Below, in pieces: positions 51,226-54,306 of a stretch of 54,306 nucleotides of DNA. The notes below the pieces were generated by a model that was not told the origin of the DNA, did not search any database, and saw nothing but the letters and a program-made list of their open reading frames with translations. The first letter of the stretch is position 1. Each line of letters begins with the position of its first letter. The translations under genes were made by a program, and so were the position numbers. Origin of the DNA: Treponema sp. UBA1747 (GTDB lineage: Bacteria > Spirochaetota > Spirochaetia > Treponematales > Treponemataceae); NCBI GenBank assembly GCA_002315375.1, contig DCHR01000035.1:1-54306 (forward strand). The letters run 5' to 3'.

Positions 51226-52329
51226 ATGCGGGAGAATCAGGATTTCCTTACATCTCAGATAATAACCTATATCGGCAATAAGCGAATTCTCATCACAAAT
51301 ATAGAAAATGAAATTTTCAATATTGAAAAGGAACTGGGAAAAGAACGTCTGGTTTGTGCCGATTTGTTTTCCGGGTCCGGAATTGTTGCCCGCATGCTGA
51401 AAAGACATTCTGACTGTTTATTTACAAATGATCTGGAAAACTATTCCCGTGTTCTCAATGACTGTTACCTGTCCAATAAAAAAGATTTTGATGAAAAGCT
51501 GTATGACAGATTGCATAAAGAAATTCTGAAAAAATCGGAAGAAAACCCTGTTCATGGAATCATTACAGAAAATTATGCACCTGCAGTAACAAAAGAAATC
51601 AGAAGAGGGGAGCGTGCCTTTTATACACATGAAAATGCCGTAAGAATAGATTCCTATCGTTTTTATATAGAAGAAATTGTTCCGTCGGAAATGAAGAAGT
51701 TTTTTCTGGCACCGCTTTTGACGGAAGCTTCGATTCATGTAAATACAAGCGGAGTGTTCAAGGGTTTTTATAAAGATCCTGCCACTAAAACCGGCTGCTT
51801 CGGTGGAGCTGGAAAAAATGCTCTTTCGAGAATCTGCGGAACAATTGAATTGAAGAAACCTGTTTTCAGTAATTTCGATTCTGAAGTGACTTTGTTCCAG
51901 AAGGATGCAGTTGAACTGGCAGGGGAACTGAAGAATCTGGATGTTGCATATCTTGATCCTCCGTACAACCAGCATCCTTACGGATCAAATTATTTCATGC
52001 TGAACCTGATTCTGGAAAATAAACTGCCGGAAGATGTGAAGGTTTCAAAAGTTTCCGGAATCCCTTCTAACTGGAACCGGAGTGTTTTCAATAAAAAACA
52101 GGAAGCTCTTGATTCTATGGAAAAAATCATCAGCAGTCTGGATGCAAAGTATACGGTTATTTCCTATAACTCGGAAGGTTTTATTTCCTTTGATGATATG
52201 GAAAATATGCTGAAGAAATACGGCGAGGTTCGCACTGTAGGAATTCCTTACAATACTTTCCGTGGAAGCCGGAACCTTTCGGCCCGCGACATCCACGTTA
52301 CAGAGTATCTTTTTATTCTGAAGAAATAA
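51226..52329 (+). CDS. Orphan DNA adenine methyltransferase (D12 class)
   Basis: A 367-residue enzyme transferring methyl from S-adenosylmethionine to N6 of adenine. Motif X is YIGNKR near the N-terminus, motif I is ADLFSGSGIVARML, and the catalytic motif IV is DPPY at 244-247 in AYLDPPYNQHPYGS. The central target-recognition region is about 80-230. No restriction endonuclease lies on either side, so it is probably solitary, either regulatory or from a phage or former restriction system. The recognition sequence cannot be predicted. It ends 1 bp before the convergent glycosyltransferase gene. Confidence 0.9.
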   Translation: MRENQDFLTSQIITYIGNKRILITNIENEIFNIEKELGKERLVCADLFSGSGIVARMLKRHSDCLFTNDLENYSRVLNDCYLSNKKDFDEKLYDRLHKEILKKSEENPVHGIITENYAPAVTKEIRRGERAFYTHENAVRIDSYRFYIEEIVPSEMKKFFLAPLLTEASIHVNTSGVFKGFYKDPATKTGCFGGAGKNALSRICGTIELKKPVFSNFDSEVTLFQKDAVELAGELKNLDVAYLDPPYNQHPYGSNYFMLNLILENKLPEDVKVSKVSGIPSNWNRSVFNKKQEALDSMEKIISSLDAKYTVISYNSEGFISFDDMENMLKKYGEVRTVGIPYNTFRGSRNLSARDIHVTEYLFILKK

Positions 52330-52330
52330 G

Positions 52331-53476
52331 TCAGTTTGTTTTGCTCAGAACAAAATCAATAATATCCCGGGCAGCAAAAGGATTGATGTAATGCTTCTGG
52401 GCTTCTTTTATCTGTTCACAAAGGAATGGATCATTTACAAGTCTGACTGCTTCCTGAACGGTTTCTTCTGTTGTAGTTGTTTTGATTGCCATGTGACGTT
52501 TCTGGAAGAATTCGGCATTTGCAGTTTCACAGCCTGGAATAGGACTTGTATGAATTAATGGAACATTCATAACTGCAGCTTCTGTCGTTGTCAATCCGCC
52601 AGGTTTTGTCATGATAATATCGCAGGCAGCAAGATAAAGAGGAACCTGGTCTGTAAAGCCCAGAACAATTATTCGTCCTGTGCTTCCAAGTTTTTCTTCC
52701 ATTTCTTCTTTGAGTTTTGTGTTGCTTCCTGTGATTGCAATTATCTTTGTTTTCTCATCAGAAGATTCCAGGATCTTCTGTGCGATTTCAACAGAGTTTC
52801 CGAACCCCATGCTTCCGCTCATTAAGAGAATCACTTTGTCATCATCATTGATTCCGTCGATTTTTGCACGGGCAGTTTCTTTGGAAAGAGGATTGTTGAA
52901 TCTGGCAGAAACTGGAATACCTGCAGGGAAAATCATGTTTTCAGGAACACCTCTGGAAATAAATCCGGGAATAACATCCTTGTGGGCTGCGATTACGGTA
53001 ATATTTTCTATGTCCTCTACCATTGGAGTAGGGTCGTAATCTGTATTGATAAAAAAGGCAGGAATATGAAGCTTGTCATGACGGTAAAGATGAGTCAGGG
53101 TCTGTGACGGATAAATATGACAGGCAATGACAGCATCAAAATGTTTTTCTTCAATAAAATCAAGAAGTTCTTTTTCATAAAGAGAGTTGATGGCGTAAAC
53201 TGGAGTTTTAAGGTCAATTCCAAGCTTTTCTTCGATTTCACTGGTAACTTCACCCTGCTTGCTTTTTGTATTATATACTTTCCCGAAAAACTTCGGGGCT
53301 ACTTTTATCATTTCAATATAGCTTTTGCAGATTAAGTCTGAGTAAAGCTGGCTGCCAAAGGCAAGTGCATCGACAATTTCTGATGTGTGCCCGCGGCGGG
53401 AAAGTTCTTCAGCCAGTGCTTTTGCAGCGGTATTGTGACCACCACCGGTATTGCAGGAAAGAATAAGGATATTCAT
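52331..53476 (-). CDS. MGDG synthase-type glycosyltransferase (GT28)
   Basis: A 381-residue enzyme of the monogalactosyl/glucosyl-diacylglycerol synthase family, related to MurG. The N-terminal acceptor domain has SCNTGGGHNTAAKALAEEL and the family MGDG_synth region (YIEMIKVAPKFFGKVYNT). The C-terminal sugar-nucleotide domain has LLMSGSMGFGNSVEIAQKIL and CDIIMTKPGGLTTTEAAVMN. It should place hexose from UDP-sugar on diacylglycerol at the inner membrane. Treponemes contain abundant glycosyl diacylglycerols, so it fits membrane lipid synthesis. It has the Shine-Dalgarno AGGAG. It stands alone. Confidence 0.9.
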   Translation of the reverse strand: MNILILSCNTGGGHNTAAKALAEELSRRGHTSEIVDALAFGSQLYSDLICKSYIEMIKVAPKFFGKVYNTKSKQGEVTSEIEEKLGIDLKTPVYAINSLYEKELLDFIEEKHFDAVIACHIYPSQTLTHLYRHDKLHIPAFFINTDYDPTPMVEDIENITVIAAHKDVIPGFISRGVPENMIFPAGIPVSARFNNPLSKETARAKIDGINDDDKVILLMSGSMGFGNSVEIAQKILESSDEKTKIIAITGSNTKLKEEMEEKLGSTGRIIVLGFTDQVPLYLAACDIIMTKPGGLTTTEAAVMNVPLIHTSPIPGCETANAEFFQKRHMAIKTTTTEETVQEAVRLVNDPFLCEQIKEAQKHYINPFAARDIIDFVLSKTN

Positions 53477-53612
53477 ATTGTACTCCTAACAAAGTGTAAT
53501 AGTTATAGGATAAACACAAAGCATATAAAAGTTAAGTCATTTTTTTTAACTCCATAATCTGATATATTACTATTTGAGGGTCAGACAACCTGAAAAGCCT
53601 TCTGGAGAAAAA

Positions 53613-54306
53613 ATGAAAAATAAACAGAGAAATGAACTGGCAGTTTGTGGAATGGCTGCGGTAAAGAAACTTGAAAAGAAACACAGTGACAGAATCCAGC
53701 GTTTGTACTTCACAGAAAAAAATGCTCCTCTTTTTGGAGGTTTGTGCAAAACTCTGGCAAAGAACAAAAGACCTTACAACATGGTAAAGGATGAAAAGGA
53801 ACTGGAAAAACTGGCGGGGACTGTTCATCATCAGGGTGTTGTTGCAATGATTGATTTCCCTGAACTTACACAGATTGATTCTGATATTATCCAGTCCTGG
53901 GTAGAAAATAAAGAAGATGCTGTTCTTCTGGATCATATCGGAAATGCAAATAATTTTGGTGCAATTGTCCGGTCTGCAGTTTTCTTCGGAATTAAAAATA
54001 TCATTATCCCGATGGACGAGGGACAGTCCTTCATTACTACAAGTTCATATCGTGTTGCAGAAGGCGGCATGGAATATGTGAATATTTATACTGTTGCCAA
54101 TCCTGAAAAACTTCTTGGAGCCCTCAAGGGGAAAATGTGCAAAGTGGGCACATCCCTTAAGGCAAAAAAGAGTGTTGGAGAAATCAGAAAGGCAGCAGGG
54201 GACAGACCTGTTCTTGTTGTCCTGGGAAATGAAGAACACGGTATAAGCCGGGAAGTTGAAAAGCTTTGTGATGAACTGGTGATTATTCCTTTCAGCGGAA
54301 TGGCAG
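53613..54306 (+). CDS. TrmH/SpoU-family RNA 2'-O-methyltransferase (cut by window edge)
   Basis: The first 231 residues are visible, and probably about 30 are missing. An N-terminal substrate-binding domain (about 1-95; RIQRLYFTEKNAPLFGGLCK) and a SPOUT knot domain are seen: motif 1 NANNFGAIVRSAVFFGIKNI, motif 2 VVLGNEEHGIS, and the start of motif 3 IIPFSGMA at the edge. It methylates ribose in tRNA or rRNA with S-adenosylmethionine; the target is not deducible. ATG 53613 is preceded by TGGAG. Confidence 0.93.
   Translation, partial: MKNKQRNELAVCGMAAVKKLEKKHSDRIQRLYFTEKNAPLFGGLCKTLAKNKRPYNMVKDEKELEKLAGTVHHQGVVAMIDFPELTQIDSDIIQSWVENKEDAVLLDHIGNANNFGAIVRSAVFFGIKNIIIPMDEGQSFITTSSYRVAEGGMEYVNIYTVANPEKLLGALKGKMCKVGTSLKAKKSVGEIRKAAGDRPVLVVLGNEEHGISREVEKLCDELVIIPFSGMA

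Overview
The window looks like chromosome from a Treponema-type spirochaete: Gram-negative envelope genes, low-to-moderate GC by eye, many AT-rich start regions with weak Shine-Dalgarno sequences, and free-living aromatic amino acid and pyrimidine genes, so not a reduced pathogen like T. pallidum. The genus is inferred from protein style and gene content, not from a marker tree. No rRNA, tRNA, CRISPR array, prophage or full insertion sequence was seen.

Layout. 1-13.2 kb: the start of carB behind a leader with an intrinsic terminator, a membrane-linked MutS-like ATPase, uvrC, a secreted LamG/FN3 protein with a large TPR protein, an M24 aminopeptidase, murJ, and an unusual fusion of prephenate dehydratase to class I DAHP synthase. 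13.2-14.0 kb: a vapBC toxin-antitoxin pair followed by a cluster of hairpins. 14.0-18.7 kb: a complete MacAB-TolC-type export operon on the minus strand. 18.7-22.2 kb: an ABC importer of the COG2984/4120/1101 (TrpXYZ-like) type, whose binding-protein gene is separated from its permease by about 600 bp of foldback DNA. 22.3-25.3 kb: an orphan lipoprotein and a COG2509 flavoprotein. 25.4-31.3 kb: a TolC-MFP-RND efflux operon ending in a small PII-like gene. 31.4-32.3 kb: rpsL-rpsG. 32.4-40.5 kb: an alpha-2-macroglobulin-like lipoprotein with PBP1C. 40.5-41.9 kb: a LapA-like and a SPOR protein. 42.0-46.5 kb: a promoter/leader/terminator module, an ATP-grasp ligase and a multi-PAS histidine kinase. 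46.5-54.3 kb: dacA, aroC, a diguanylate cyclase, a secreted esterase, an orphan adenine methyltransferase, an MGDG-synthase-type glycosyltransferase and the start of a TrmH-family methyltransferase.

Functional themes are cell-envelope building and defence (MurJ, PBP1C, DacA, alpha-2-macroglobulin, SPOR, glycolipid transferase), two separate tripartite efflux pumps, and aromatic amino acid synthesis (the fusion enzyme and AroC; possibly a tryptophan-type importer).

The points most worth a second look are the PDT-DAHPS fusion without an ACT domain, the 212-bp cruciform-like element and the neighbouring 108-bp foldback flanked by 15-bp direct repeats between 20.5 and 21.1 kb, the carB leader that resembles a pyrBI-type attenuator, and the promoter-hairpin-terminator unit in front of the ATP-grasp gene.
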